The notes below the pieces were generated by a model, which saw only the letters and a program-made list of their open reading frames with translations, had not been told where the DNA came from and made no database searches. A program made the translations under genes and the position numbers. From positions 24,512 through 88,511 of the forward strand of contig CACWZZ010000002.1 in the NCBI GenBank assembly GCA_902765485.1: a stretch of DNA of 64,000 nucleotides. The letters are read 5' to 3'. The DNA is from an uncultured Bacteroidales bacterium (GTDB lineage: Bacteria; Bacteroidota; Bacteroidia; Bacteroidales; Paludibacteraceae). Positions 41,301 to 50,507 of this stretch are shown in pieces; the first letter of the stretch is position 1; every line of letters begins with the position of its first letter.

Positions 41301-44300
41301 ACTACCCCGAGGAGCGCGGACAGTACAATATCTCCGCCAGCGAGATCGGTACGGACGGTAAGTTGACCAACCCCAAGAAACGCTGGGGCGGTATTATGCG
41401 ACGGCTGGACAACACCGATTTCGAGAAAGCCAATATCGAATATATCCAGTTCTGGCTGATGGACCCGGCGCTGACCAACCCCGAGGGTTACGACGGCGAA
41501 CTATATATCAACCTCGGCGACGTGAGCGAAGACATCTTGCGCGACGGCAAGAAAGCGTTTGAGCATGGTCTGCCGGTGAGCGCCGCCGACCAAGGTCGCG
41601 TGGACAGCACCGTCTGGGGTTACGTACCGAGGACGACCAGCACCGTAGTAGCCTTCAGCAACGAGACCGGATCCCGCGCTATGCAGGACGTCGGTCTGAA
41701 CGGTCTGAACAGCGAGCAGGAGAAGAATTGGCCTGCTTACCGTCAGTACCTGACGGAGCTGGAGAGCCGCGTCTCGCCCGATGTGTGGAACAGTTGGGAG
41801 AGTGACCGCTTCTCGCCGAGGAACGACCCTGCGGGAGATAATTTCCATTACTACAGGGGTTCCGATTTCGACCGCGAGGAAGTGCCTATTTTGGAGCGTT
41901 ACAAACACTACAACGGTACGGAGGGCAACTCGCCCGCGACAGAGCAGCAGAGCGAGAGTTACGGTACGGCTTCGACTCTGACACCGGATGTAGAGGACAT
42001 CAACCTCGATAACACCCTGAACGAATACGAGAAATACTACCAATACAAGGTCATCCTGCGTCCGGACATGATGGAGGTGGGAAGGCAGCATATCACGGAG
42101 AAGAAAGTGCGTAACGTGACGCTGCGCAACGGCGAGACGCAAGAGGTGACTTGGTACCAGTTCAAGATTCCTCTCCGCGGCGACAGCGCCAGCGTGCAGA
42201 AGATCGGTTCGATCCGCAACTGGAAATCGATCCGTTTCATGCGTATGTACATGACGGGGTTCGAGAAAGAGACGCACTTGCGTTTCGCTACGCTGGATCT
42301 GGTGCGCGGCGACTGGAGGCAGTACACGCGTGACCTGGCGCCCGTCGGGACACCGGTCAACACCGGTGCGTCCATCGACGTGCAGACCGTCAACATCGAG
42401 GAGAACAGCACCCGTACCCCGATCAACTACGTGCTTCCTCCGGGCGTGAGCCGTCAGACCGACCCGGGTCAGGCACAGCTGATTGCCCAGAACGAGCAAG
42501 CGATGGTGTTGCGCGTAGCGCACCTCAGCCCGCACGACGCCAGAGCGATGTATAAGAACTCCGGTTACGACATGCGGCAATACAAGAACCTGCAGATGTT
42601 CGTCCATGCCGAGCAACTGAGTACCGTCGATCCGGACTTGAAGGACGGCGACCTGAGCTGCTTCATCCGTCTGGGCTCCGACCTGCGCAACAACTACTAC
42701 GAATACGAGATCCCGCTGCATCTGACCGCACCGGGTCTGTATAACAACAACTCTGCTGCCGACCGAGAAATCGTTTGGCCCAAGGAGAATATGTTTGATT
42801 TTGCGCTGAAAGTGCTGACGGACGCCAAGACAGCGCGCAACAAAGCCAAACGGGCAGGCAACGAGGGGGTCAGCAACACGATCCCGTACGTGATCTACGA
42901 CGACGCGAACGACAAGCCGCAGAACAAGATCACCGTGCTCGGAAACCCGACGCTGGAAGACGTCAGCACGATCATGATCGGTGTGCGCAACAACGGCCAG
43001 CACGAGGCTTCGGGTGAGATATGGGTGAACGAGCTGCGTCTGAGCCAGTTCAACGAACAAGGCGGTGTGGCTGCGATGGCGAACGCCGCCCTCGCGATCA
43101 GCGACATCGCCCAGCTGAACGTAGCCGGACGGTTAGAGACCGCAGGCTACGGTTCGATCGAGTCGAACGTGCTGGACCGTAACATGGATAATTTCTACCA
43201 GATCTCGGTCAGCGCAGCCCTCGAAGGCGGACGTCTCTTCCCGGAGAAAGCGAAGATCCAGATGCCGCTCTATGTCTCCTACAGCAACGAGACCACCAGC
43301 CCGGATTACGACCCGCTGGACAGCGACGTCAAGCTCAGCGAGACACTCAGTACCTACGACACCAAAGAGGAACGCGACTCGATCAAACGGATGACCAACA
43401 CCGTACACGAGTCCACCTCATTCAGCGTCAGCAACCTGAAGGTCAACATCCACTCCAAGAAACGCGATATGTTCTACGACCCGGCGAACTTCTCGATCTC
43501 CGCTTCGTACAACAAACAGAATGAGCACTCGCCGGAGATGGAGACCAACTACACGACGGACCACAAGGGTTCGTTCCAATACGCCTATAGCTTCAATCCC
43601 AAACCCTGGGAGCCGTTCAGCAAGGTGGAGAAAGTGCAAAAAGTGAAATTCCTGAAAGAGATGAATTTCTACTACCTGCCCCAGTCCTGGGCATTCAACA
43701 CCAACATGCACCGTACCTTCAGCCACATGAAGATGCGTGATTTGGCAGGCGGTGCCAGCGATGCGATGGATCTGACCTACAGCAAGGACTTCACTTGGGA
43801 TCGGCATGTCGATTTCAAATACGACCTGACGAAAAATATGAAATTCAGTTTCCAGAGCGCAATGAACGCCATCATTGATGAAGGCAAATACACGCCGGAG
43901 ATCCTGAAAGGTCAGTATTTCGACCCGGAGTTCAACCACGATAAATACGAGGCATGGCGCGACACGATCCAGCGTTCGCTCGCCAAATGGGGTTCGCCTT
44001 ACACCTACCAGCAAGTCTTCACCGCCAGTTGGAATGTGCCTTTGAACCGCATTCCGGGTCTGGACGCGCTGACTGCGAACGGATCCTATAACGCGACCTA
44101 TAACTGGACCCGCACGGCGTCCTCTACGACGAACGGGGTGGACCGCGGTAACACCGTCAGCAGCCTGCAAAGCTGGCAAGTGGATGGAGGAATCAATTTC
44201 GAGACGTGGTACGGTAAGTCCAAGTACTGGAAGACGATGACGCAGCGCTACGGAGGACGTGGCGGGCGCCAGCGTGCCTTCAAACCCAAGACTTACACCC

Positions 44301-45952
44301 AGACCGTGACGCTGAAGAAAGGTGAAGCGGTCGAGATCACCCACCGGCTCAACAGTGAGCTGCTGCAAGTAGCTGTGACCGACTCGGCAGGCAGAGTTCT
44401 GCCCGTGAGCTTCCGTCCGGCGGGTAACACCAAAGTGACCATTACTCCCAAGCGCGACTGCGCGAACGCCGTCGTGACCGTGACGACCAAGGATCCGAAC
44501 CAGCGCACCTCCGCCCAGATCGCAGGCGATATGTTCGCCTATGTAGGAACGATGTTCCGAAGGCTGCAAGTGACCTACCGCGAGACGAACTCGCTGAGCG
44601 TACCGGGATTCATGCCCGAAGCCGGATTCATGGGTCAGCGCAAAGCCAACGGCGCCTACGCTCCGGGCTTTGATTTCGCCTTCGGTTTCATCCCGAATAA
44701 TTTTATGGAACGCGCGAAGACGCACGGCTGGCTCTCCGGCGATACCTCTATCGTGCAGCCTGCGACGAGGGCACACACCTCCGATCTGGACATCAAACTG
44801 ACATTAGAACCGCTTCCGGGATTCAAGATCCAGCTGAACGGCAAACGATACATGGCGCAATCCACCTCGATCATTTACAGCTACGGCGACCTGCAGGAAA
44901 ACATGACGGGTTCGTTCAACATCACCCAAGTAGCGATCGGAACGATCTTCAGCCGCGTCGGCAGCCAAGAGGAGAACTTCGCCAACAGCGCGTTCGACCG
45001 CTTCTTGGAGAACCGCGCGCTGTTGACCGACCGCGTGCAAGAGCAATACAACGGCATGACCCTGCCGAGCACCGGATTCATGAGCAACATTCCGCTCGGC
45101 ACCAAATATGACCCGACGAAACACGGCACCGTGAACCGCAACTCGGCGGACGTGCTCGTGCCTGCCTTCCTCGCGGCATACACCGGCAGAGACGCCGGAA
45201 GGATCGGTCTGAACCCGTTCTTGGGCATTCTGAAGATCCTGCCGAACTGGTCTGTGACCTACGACGGTTTAGGCAAGCTGCCGTGGATGCGCGACCATTT
45301 CAAATCCGTGACGCTGACCCACGCCTATACCTGTAAGTACGCCATCGGTTCGTACGGCAGCTACTCGACCTGGGTAGGCGGCGACGGCAATAACAAGATG
45401 CTCGGTTTCGTGCGCGACGTGACGACCGACGCTCCACGCCCCAGCTCGGCGTACGACATCAGCAATGTGACGCTGACCGAAGCTTTCGCGCCGTTGATCG
45501 GACTGAACTTGACGATGAAGAACTCGTTGAGCCTCAAAGCCGAATACCGCAAGCAGCGCAACCTGGCGCTGAACGTGACGAGCGTGCAACTGACCGAAGG
45601 ACATACATCCGAGTTCGTCATCGGAGCCGGATATACGATCAAAAACCTCAGTTTCATCGCCAAGAAGAAAGACGGCGGACAGCGAAAAGTGAGCAACGAC
45701 TTGAAGCTGCAAGTAGATGTGTCCTACAAGGACGTGAAGATGTTGCTCCGCAAGGTGGAAGAAGGTATCACGCAAGCTTCGTCCGGCAATAAAGTGCTGG
45801 CGATCAAGATCTCGGCGGACTATGTCCTGAGCCAGAAGATCAACCTGCAACTCTTCTACGACCACCAAGGTACTACACCGCTGATCTCGTCCTCTTATCC
45901 GGTGAAAGCTGACAATGTGGGATTGAATATCAAGTTGATGCTGACGAGGTGA
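38345..45952 (+). CDS. sprA: Type IX secretion system translocon protein SprA/Sov
   Basis: About 2535 residues, the usual size for SprA, the very large outer-membrane beta-barrel through which T9SS cargo leaves. Seen: a signal-like hydrophobic start (IVLVSLLLWLPMVTMA), an amphipathic strand-rich body, and conserved stretches such as KLNFNMSYNTEASFSFDQQNLKLNYKG, AYIDDFESTTTNIDI and GEIWVNELRLSQF. No ATG fits; the TTG at 38345 is chosen because it precedes the hydrophobic segment and follows TATTTTTG (38308-38315). The frame runs back to 38201 through a structured element and is probably not translated there. Near residue 70, QPTPDPSLKGGEEG is encoded by a palindromic element. It overlaps the next ATG by one base. 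Confidence 0.93.
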   Translation: MKNRYFYIVLVSLLLWLPMVTMAVDAQNDGGKRKSGGKSLKELVAEEKARKEAEKAEREKREQPTPDPSLKGGEEGATVSPEAAADYVTETDSAIWAPTKVKQLGVQNFGELVQPQSSLDLQDPGNISTTVEYQPETGMYVLHTRIGETDVTTPYMLTQDEYNHYAERQIMHRYWQQKIGEVEHNNESKFDITDMKFNIGPADKVFGPGGVQLKMQGSAELLFGFKHQYIANPSLTVRARNNNIFDFDEKIQASIQGKVGSKLNFNMSYNTEASFSFDQQNLKLNYKGEEDDIIQSIEAGNVTMDLPSSLIRGSQALFGIKTNLKFGKFRIQALISQQNSEAQTVSSKGGSQMTKFDISGDSYDENRHFFLSHYFRDRYESAMASVPYIASGITINKIEVWITNKRGNYDQARNIVAFADLGENSDHVFNTSWGGAPGLAPDNNTNGLYAAIRATDFRNLQQTSQVLEGMNGMEGGNDFEKIESARLLTSSEYTLNSALGYISLKSALNQDEVLAVAYEYTYNGRVYQVGEFSTDGSEELHAPNALALKMLKNSANAPNKKGRGTWDLMMKNIYSLGATSINQDKFELYVTYRNDSVGTDVQYLNEGPEAINGKQLLRVMNLDRLDQKHNASPDGRFDFIEGLTVYASSGKIIFPVLEPFGSHLADALGNDPRLVKKYCFPELYDSTLIVAQELSEKNKFHLTGKYKGTNGSEIRLGAMNVPRGSVTVTAGGATLIENVDYTVDYTMGTVTILNTSILESGTNVDVKLENQSTFSLQRKSLFGAHLEYEFNKDLVLGGTIMHLRERPLTTKVNTGSEPLANTIWGVNGSWKTEMQWLTNAIDKIPWINATAPSTFQINAEFAHLIPGHTRDVGAVGTAYIDDFESTTTNIDIHYPSYWFLASTPTVFDESKEINQPGYNKNRALLSWFLVDPIFGYPQSNTPAHIKNDLAALSDHRTRIVYQDEIYPNRQEASNVDTKLPILNLAYYPEERGQYNISASEIGTDGKLTNPKKRWGGIMRRLDNTDFEKANIEYIQFWLMDPALTNPEGYDGELYINLGDVSEDILRDGKKAFEHGLPVSAADQGRVDSTVWGYVPRTTSTVVAFSNETGSRAMQDVGLNGLNSEQEKNWPAYRQYLTELESRVSPDVWNSWESDRFSPRNDPAGDNFHYYRGSDFDREEVPILERYKHYNGTEGNSPATEQQSESYGTASTLTPDVEDINLDNTLNEYEKYYQYKVILRPDMMEVGRQHITEKKVRNVTLRNGETQEVTWYQFKIPLRGDSASVQKIGSIRNWKSIRFMRMYMTGFEKETHLRFATLDLVRGDWRQYTRDLAPVGTPVNTGASIDVQTVNIEENSTRTPINYVLPPGVSRQTDPGQAQLIAQNEQAMVLRVAHLSPHDARAMYKNSGYDMRQYKNLQMFVHAEQLSTVDPDLKDGDLSCFIRLGSDLRNNYYEYEIPLHLTAPGLYNNNSAADREIVWPKENMFDFALKVLTDAKTARNKAKRAGNEGVSNTIPYVIYDDANDKPQNKITVLGNPTLEDVSTIMIGVRNNGQHEASGEIWVNELRLSQFNEQGGVAAMANAALAISDIAQLNVAGRLETAGYGSIESNVLDRNMDNFYQISVSAALEGGRLFPEKAKIQMPLYVSYSNETTSPDYDPLDSDVKLSETLSTYDTKEERDSIKRMTNTVHESTSFSVSNLKVNIHSKKRDMFYDPANFSISASYNKQNEHSPEMETNYTTDHKGSFQYAYSFNPKPWEPFSKVEKVQKVKFLKEMNFYYLPQSWAFNTNMHRTFSHMKMRDLAGGASDAMDLTYSKDFTWDRHVDFKYDLTKNMKFSFQSAMNAIIDEGKYTPEILKGQYFDPEFNHDKYEAWRDTIQRSLAKWGSPYTYQQVFTASWNVPLNRIPGLDALTANGSYNATYNWTRTASSTTNGVDRGNTVSSLQSWQVDGGINFETWYGKSKYWKTMTQRYGGRGGRQRAFKPKTYTQTVTLKKGEAVEITHRLNSELLQVAVTDSAGRVLPVSFRPAGNTKVTITPKRDCANAVVTVTTKDPNQRTSAQIAGDMFAYVGTMFRRLQVTYRETNSLSVPGFMPEAGFMGQRKANGAYAPGFDFAFGFIPNNFMERAKTHGWLSGDTSIVQPATRAHTSDLDIKLTLEPLPGFKIQLNGKRYMAQSTSIIYSYGDLQENMTGSFNITQVAIGTIFSRVGSQEENFANSAFDRFLENRALLTDRVQEQYNGMTLPSTGFMSNIPLGTKYDPTKHGTVNRNSADVLVPAFLAAYTGRDAGRIGLNPFLGILKILPNWSVTYDGLGKLPWMRDHFKSVTLTHAYTCKYAIGSYGSYSTWVGGDGNNKMLGFVRDVTTDAPRPSSAYDISNVTLTEAFAPLIGLNLTMKNSLSLKAEYRKQRNLALNVTSVQLTEGHTSEFVIGAGYTIKNLSFIAKKKDGGQRKVSNDLKLQVDVSYKDVKMLLRKVEEGITQASSGNKVLAIKISADYVLSQKINLQLFYDHQGTTPLISSSYPVKADNVGLNIKLMLTR
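38532..38570. repeat. GC-rich palindromic element inside sprA
   Basis: GCCTACCCCCGACCCCTCCC followed by TGAAAGGAGGGGAGG. Translated as QPTPDPSLKGG, the same frame as QPTSDSSLKGR in two secreted proteins. Confidence 0.85.
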
Positions 45953-46431
45953 TGTACAAGGTAGGGATCATAGGACCGGAGAGCACAGGCAAAAGCGCGC
46001 TGGCGCGGTACCTCTCGAAACGGTACGGAGGCGTGCTGGTGGAGGAATACGCGCGGAGGTACGTAGAGGAGAAAGGCACGACCGAGGTGAGTTATGAGGA
46101 GCTATGCGAGATAGCAAGGCGGCAGATAGAGGAGATAAAAGCTGTCAGCTATCAGCTATCAGATATCAGTTTCTTCGACACCGAACTGATCGTGACCAAA
46201 GTGTGGTTTGAATATGCTTTCGGGCGTGTGCCGGAGTGGCTCAACGAAGCTATCAAAACCTACCCGATGGACGTCTATCTGCTGACCTATCCGGACATAG
46301 CGTGGGTACCCGACCCCGCACGCAGCAACGGATCGGACGAGATACGAAAAGAATTATTTGACCGCTATGAAGCGGAGATACAAGCGCTGGATGTACCGTA
46401 TTATATCATCCGGCACGAGGATAATGATTAA
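45952..46431 (+). CDS. NadR-like AAA/P-loop kinase
   Basis: 159 residues, with the ATG overlapping the sprA stop by one base (TGATG). Seen: VGIIGPESTGKSALARYL (P-loop GPESTGKS), VEEYARRYVEEKG, IARRQIEEIK, FFDTELIVTKVWFEYAFG and WVPDPARSNG. These match the C-terminal ribosylnicotinamide kinase-type domain of NadR, here without the adenylyltransferase or DNA-binding parts. It probably phosphorylates nicotinamide riboside, but this stand-alone family is not well defined. AVSYQLSDIS after IEEIK is encoded by a TCAGCTATCAGC repeat (46140-46172), a modest insertion. Confidence 0.82.
   Translation: MYKVGIIGPESTGKSALARYLSKRYGGVLVEEYARRYVEEKGTTEVSYEELCEIARRQIEEIKAVSYQLSDISFFDTELIVTKVWFEYAFGRVPEWLNEAIKTYPMDVYLLTYPDIAWVPDPARSNGSDEIRKELFDRYEAEIQALDVPYYIIRHEDND
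46140..46172. repeat. TCAGCTATCAGC repeat inside the nadR-like gene
   Basis: CTGTCAGCTATCAGCTATCAGATATCAG, in frame. Confidence 0.85.
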
Positions 46432-46437
46432 AGAATA

Positions 46438-49400
46438 ATGCAGATCGAGGATCTGAACATATTGTTTGCCCAACACCCGGAGATAGCATTAGCTCGACGG
46501 GAGATGGGAAAAGGAAAAGGGATCCACCTTCTTCTGAACGGCTTGCACGCGAGCGCACGCGCTTTCGCGCTCGCGCAACTGCGCGCGTCCTTATTCATTA
46601 TTATGGACAATGGAGAGGCGGCGCAATACCTCTACGGCGATCTCAGAAGCCTCCTCCCGCCTTCCCCTGAAGGAAAAGGAGAAGTGTATTTCTTCCCTTC
46701 CAGTATCCGCCGGCGCACTACCGACGAAGCTATGGCGATCCAGCGCACAGAGACCTTAGGTGCCCTCATGCGCGCGGATAAAAATAGTATAGTGGTGACC
46801 TACCCGGAAGCCATCGCGGAGAGCGTGCCCAGCCCCAAGACGCTGGAGAAGAGTAGCATGACATTGCGCGTAGGACAGGAGATTCCTCATTCGGAACTCA
46901 GCCGCAAACTAACGGAACTGGGCTTCGAGCACGTGGACTTTGTCTTCCAGCCCGGGCAATACGCCATCCGAGGAAGTATCGTAGATATATACAGCTACAG
47001 CCACGACATCCCCTACCGTCTGGATTTCTTCGGCGACGAGATAGACAGTATCCGAGAGTTCGACATCGAGGACCAACTGAGCAAGACCAAAGTGGAAGAA
47101 GCGGAGATAGTAGGTCAGTCCTCAGAAGCCGGCGACCAGCCGTCTGCCTCTATCATAGACTACCTGAACGACGAGTTTATATGGGTCAGCAACGAGTGGA
47201 GCGTCGTGAAGTATAAATTGGAGGGCTTAGGGGTTACCGGTGACGGGATACAGGAACGCAGGACGATCGAGATGGCGGAGAAGAGTTATTTCCCCACGCA
47301 TAGCAAGATCGCATTTGACACCCTCCCCCAGCCTGTTTTCCACAAGCAGTTTGACCTGCTGACCGAAGATATTCAAAAACACCAAGAGGAAGGTTATAAG
47401 ATCTATATCTTAGCCGAACAGAAGAAGCAGCTGGATCGCTTGCAGGCGATCTTGGGTGAGGACATCTTCATCCCGATCAACGCGACGATTCATGAGGGTT
47501 TCGTGGACAAGGGACTGAAGATTTGCTGCTATACCGACCATCAGATCTTTGAGCGTTTCCACCGCGTGAGAGTCTCCAGCGAGAATGCCCGCCGCGGCAA
47601 AGCGATCATCACCCTGCGGGAGATCAACCAACTGCAAATAGGCGATTATGTGGTGCATTCCGACCACGGTATAGCGCGGTTCGGCGGTCTGGTGACCACT
47701 CCGGTGAACGGCAAGCCGCAGGAAATGATCAAACTCAATTACCGAGACGGAGCGAATGTGTTTGTCAGCATTCATAACTTGCACCGGATCAGCAAATACA
47801 AGGGTCGTGAAGGCAGCGAACCGACCATTGCGCGTTTAGGCAGCGGTCAATGGGAACGACTCAAAGAGCGGACAAAGGACAAAGTCAAAGACATAGCGCG
47901 AGACCTGATACGGCTCTATGCCACCCGCAAGCAGCAGCAAGGCTACGCCTACTCGCCGGACGGATATATGCAGCACGAGTTGGAGGCTTCGTTCCTATAC
48001 GAAGACACACCGGACCAGGCGAAAGCCACGGCAGACGTAAAACGCGACTTGGAGAGCCCGATGCCGATGGACAGACTGGTATGCGGAGATGTCGGTTTCG
48101 GCAAGACCGAGGTTGCCATGCGAGCTGCCTTCAAAGTAGCGACCGACGGCAAACAAGTAGCGGTCTTGGTGCCCACGACGGTATTGGCACTACAGCATTA
48201 TAACACGTTCCGCGAGCGGATGAAGAACATGCCGGTGCGGATCGAATACCTCAGCCGACTCAAATCCGCCAAAGAGATCAAAGAACTACTCGCGGAACTG
48301 GAGGCAGGCAAGATAGACATCCTGATCGGCACCCATAAGATCATTGGCAAAAACGTCAAATGGCACGATTTAGGACTGCTGATCATAGACGAGGAGCAGA
48401 AATTCGGCGTAGCAGCCAAAGAGAAATTAAAGAGTCTCCGAGCGAACATTGATGTGCTGACCCTGACGGCGACTCCGATCCCTCGCACCCTGCAGTTCTC
48501 GTTGCTGGGCGCCCGAGACCTGAGCGTCATGACGACCCCGCCGCCCAACAGGTACCCTGTGCAGACGGAACTGATCACCATCGACGACGAAGATATTATC
48601 AAAGAGGCGATAGATCTGGAAATGGAGCGCAATGGTCAGATTTTCATCGTCAATAACCGCATTGAGATGTTGCCTCGTATCGAAAACCGCATCCGCAAGC
48701 TGTGCCCCGAAGCGCGAATTATCGTAGCACACGGTCAGCTACCGGCAGGCGAGATGGAGGAAAGGCTGGAGGCGTTTATCAATTACGACGCGGATATACT
48801 CCTCTCCACCACGATCATCGAATCCGGCGTGGATATACCGAACGTGAACACCATCCTGATCTTCAGCGCACACCAATACGGACTGGCAGACCTTCACCAA
48901 CTACGCGGACGCGTGGGACGGTCGAACAGAAAAGCTTACTGCTATCTGATCGCGCCGGAGAAAGAGCTGTTGACCGAAGATGCACGGCGGAGACTGGAGG
49001 CACTCAGCACATTCGCCGAACTCGGTGCGGGATTCAACCTCGCCATGCAGGACCTCGACATACGAGGAGCGGGAAACATGCTCGGCGCGGAGCAATCCGG
49101 ATTTATTGCCGACTTAGGATACGAGACCTACCAACGGATATTGAACGAAGCTGTCGAGGAGCTGAGAGAAGAGATGGGAGGAGAACTCAACGATGCAAAT
49201 TCGTCCAATCTTGACGGTACAATATTTCCGAATGACAGCAAGCGGACGTGGTGCAGCGATGCGCAGTTAGAGACGGACATAGCGGTATGCTTTCCGAACG
49301 ACTATATCGAGAATATATCCGAACGCATCACCCTCTACCGCGAGTTGGACAGTCTGCATAGCGAAGACCAGTTGTTAGACTACCGCAAGCATTTGATAGA

Positions 49401-49731
49401 CCGTTTCGGTCCGCTCCCGGAAGCCGCAGAGGAGTTGCTGGAGGTAGTACGGTTACGGTGGCTCTGCTGCCGGTTGGGAATAGAGAAAATATTGCTGAAA
49501 GGCGAGCACATGACCCTCTATCTGGTACAGAAAAAAGACGCGTACTGGCAGTCCAAAGAGTTCGGTAATATGATCCAATACGCCGTGACCAGACCCGAAC
49601 GGTGCATGATGCAAGAAGAGCGAGACAAGAAAGGGGTCAAGACCGGACGGCGGTACATGACCATCACGAATGTAAAAACGATCAACGGAGCAATGACTTT
49701 GCTCTCCAAAATAGAAAAAGGAGAATTATGA
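46438..49731 (+). CDS. mfd: Transcription-repair coupling factor Mfd
   Basis: 1097 residues. Residues 1-330 resemble UvrB (LLLNGLHASARAFALAQL, YFFPSSIRRR, PGQYAIRGSIVDIY). Residues about 400-460 are the RNA polymerase-interacting domain (IGDYVVHSDHGIARFGG). The translocase follows (CGDVGFGKTEVAMRAAF Walker A, IDEEQKFG, LTATPIPRTL, LHQLRGRVGRS), and the C-terminal TRCF domain binds UvrA. It removes stalled RNA polymerase and recruits the excision nuclease. Near residue 75, SLLPPSPEGKGE is encoded by a GC-rich palindrome (46648-46683) where relatives have a short loop before VYFFPSS. The stop overlaps kdsB by 4 bp. Confidence 0.96.
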   Translation: MQIEDLNILFAQHPEIALARREMGKGKGIHLLLNGLHASARAFALAQLRASLFIIMDNGEAAQYLYGDLRSLLPPSPEGKGEVYFFPSSIRRRTTDEAMAIQRTETLGALMRADKNSIVVTYPEAIAESVPSPKTLEKSSMTLRVGQEIPHSELSRKLTELGFEHVDFVFQPGQYAIRGSIVDIYSYSHDIPYRLDFFGDEIDSIREFDIEDQLSKTKVEEAEIVGQSSEAGDQPSASIIDYLNDEFIWVSNEWSVVKYKLEGLGVTGDGIQERRTIEMAEKSYFPTHSKIAFDTLPQPVFHKQFDLLTEDIQKHQEEGYKIYILAEQKKQLDRLQAILGEDIFIPINATIHEGFVDKGLKICCYTDHQIFERFHRVRVSSENARRGKAIITLREINQLQIGDYVVHSDHGIARFGGLVTTPVNGKPQEMIKLNYRDGANVFVSIHNLHRISKYKGREGSEPTIARLGSGQWERLKERTKDKVKDIARDLIRLYATRKQQQGYAYSPDGYMQHELEASFLYEDTPDQAKATADVKRDLESPMPMDRLVCGDVGFGKTEVAMRAAFKVATDGKQVAVLVPTTVLALQHYNTFRERMKNMPVRIEYLSRLKSAKEIKELLAELEAGKIDILIGTHKIIGKNVKWHDLGLLIIDEEQKFGVAAKEKLKSLRANIDVLTLTATPIPRTLQFSLLGARDLSVMTTPPPNRYPVQTELITIDDEDIIKEAIDLEMERNGQIFIVNNRIEMLPRIENRIRKLCPEARIIVAHGQLPAGEMEERLEAFINYDADILLSTTIIESGVDIPNVNTILIFSAHQYGLADLHQLRGRVGRSNRKAYCYLIAPEKELLTEDARRRLEALSTFAELGAGFNLAMQDLDIRGAGNMLGAEQSGFIADLGYETYQRILNEAVEELREEMGGELNDANSSNLDGTIFPNDSKRTWCSDAQLETDIAVCFPNDYIENISERITLYRELDSLHSEDQLLDYRKHLIDRFGPLPEAAEELLEVVRLRWLCCRLGIEKILLKGEHMTLYLVQKKDAYWQSKEFGNMIQYAVTRPERCMMQEERDKKGVKTGRRYMTITNVKTINGAMTLLSKIEKGEL
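46648..46683. repeat. GC-rich palindromic element inside mfd
   Basis: GCCTCCTCCCGCCTTCCCCT then GAAGGAAAAGGAG; a family member with imperfect arms, translated as LLPPSPEGKGE. Confidence 0.75.
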
Positions 49732-50477
49732 AATTTATCGGTATTATCCCTTCTCGCTACGGCTCTACCCGCTTCCCGGGCAAGCCACTGGCAGATATAT
49801 GCGGAAAGACGGTCATCCGCCGCGTGTATGAACAAGCGTCGAAAGCCTTGGACACCGTGGTCGTAGCGACGGACGACGAGCGGATATACGAGGCTGTAGA
49901 GCGTTTCAGCGGCAAAGTGGTAATGACCAGTCCGGATCATAAATGCGGCACCGACCGATGTCTGGAGGCATATAAAGCCATCACAACACCTACTTGGCGG
50001 GAGCAGAATGACACGGATACCATAGTGATCAATATACAAGGCGACGAACCCTTCATCCAGCCGGAGCAGATAGAGACACTCATGACGTGTTTCGACTCCG
50101 CAGACACCCAGATAGCGACCCTCGTTCGTCCCTTCACCGACGAAGACAGTAACGAAGAGCTGGAGGACGTGAACACGCCTAAAGTGGATTGGGATCCGGC
50201 GACGGGAAAAGCCAAGATGTTCTCCCGCAAGGTGATCGCTGCAGCGGACGGCAAGTATTACCGACATATCGGTATCTATGCCTACCGCGCAGATGTATTG
50301 GCACAGATCACCCGGCTGGATCAGAGTCCGCTGGAGATAGCTGAGAGGCTGGAGCAACTGCGGTGGCTCGAAAACGGCTACACCATCCGCGTCGGAGTGA
50401 CCGAGGTCCCTACAATCGGGATCGACACACCGCAAGACCTCGAAAAAGCAATAAACTGGTATAAATATAATGGATAA
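49728..50477 (+). CDS. kdsB: 3-deoxy-manno-octulosonate cytidylyltransferase
   Basis: 249 residues from the ATG at 49728, inside an ATGA overlap with mfd. Seen: FIGIIPSRYGSTRFPGKPLA (CTP/Mg loop), VVVATDDERIYEAV, GTDRCLEA, VINIQGDEPFIQPEQI, KVMFSRK-type region (KMFSRKVI), YRHIGIYAYRADVL and GIDTPQDLEKA. KdsB activates Kdo to CMP-Kdo for lipid A-core assembly. It complements the kpsF and kdsC genes in the first polysaccharide operon; KdsA is not in the window. A longer upstream frame lies inside mfd and is rejected. Confidence 0.96.
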   Translation: MKFIGIIPSRYGSTRFPGKPLADICGKTVIRRVYEQASKALDTVVVATDDERIYEAVERFSGKVVMTSPDHKCGTDRCLEAYKAITTPTWREQNDTDTIVINIQGDEPFIQPEQIETLMTCFDSADTQIATLVRPFTDEDSNEELEDVNTPKVDWDPATGKAKMFSRKVIAAADGKYYRHIGIYAYRADVLAQITRLDQSPLEIAERLEQLRWLENGYTIRVGVTEVPTIGIDTPQDLEKAINWYKYNG

Positions 50478-50507
50478 AAAATATTAACCTTTAAAAACAC
50501 AACAATT

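Noticed and set aside
41501-44776. Long minus-strand open frames (519 and 452 codons) opposite sprA
   Set aside because: They are shadows of sprA; their products have no signal, domain or sensible composition (many H, R, V from complementary codons), while sprA is conserved in frame.
49602-49727. Upstream extension of kdsB
   Set aside because: It lies inside mfd in another frame; the KdsB domain begins exactly at ATG 49728 with an ATGA overlap.
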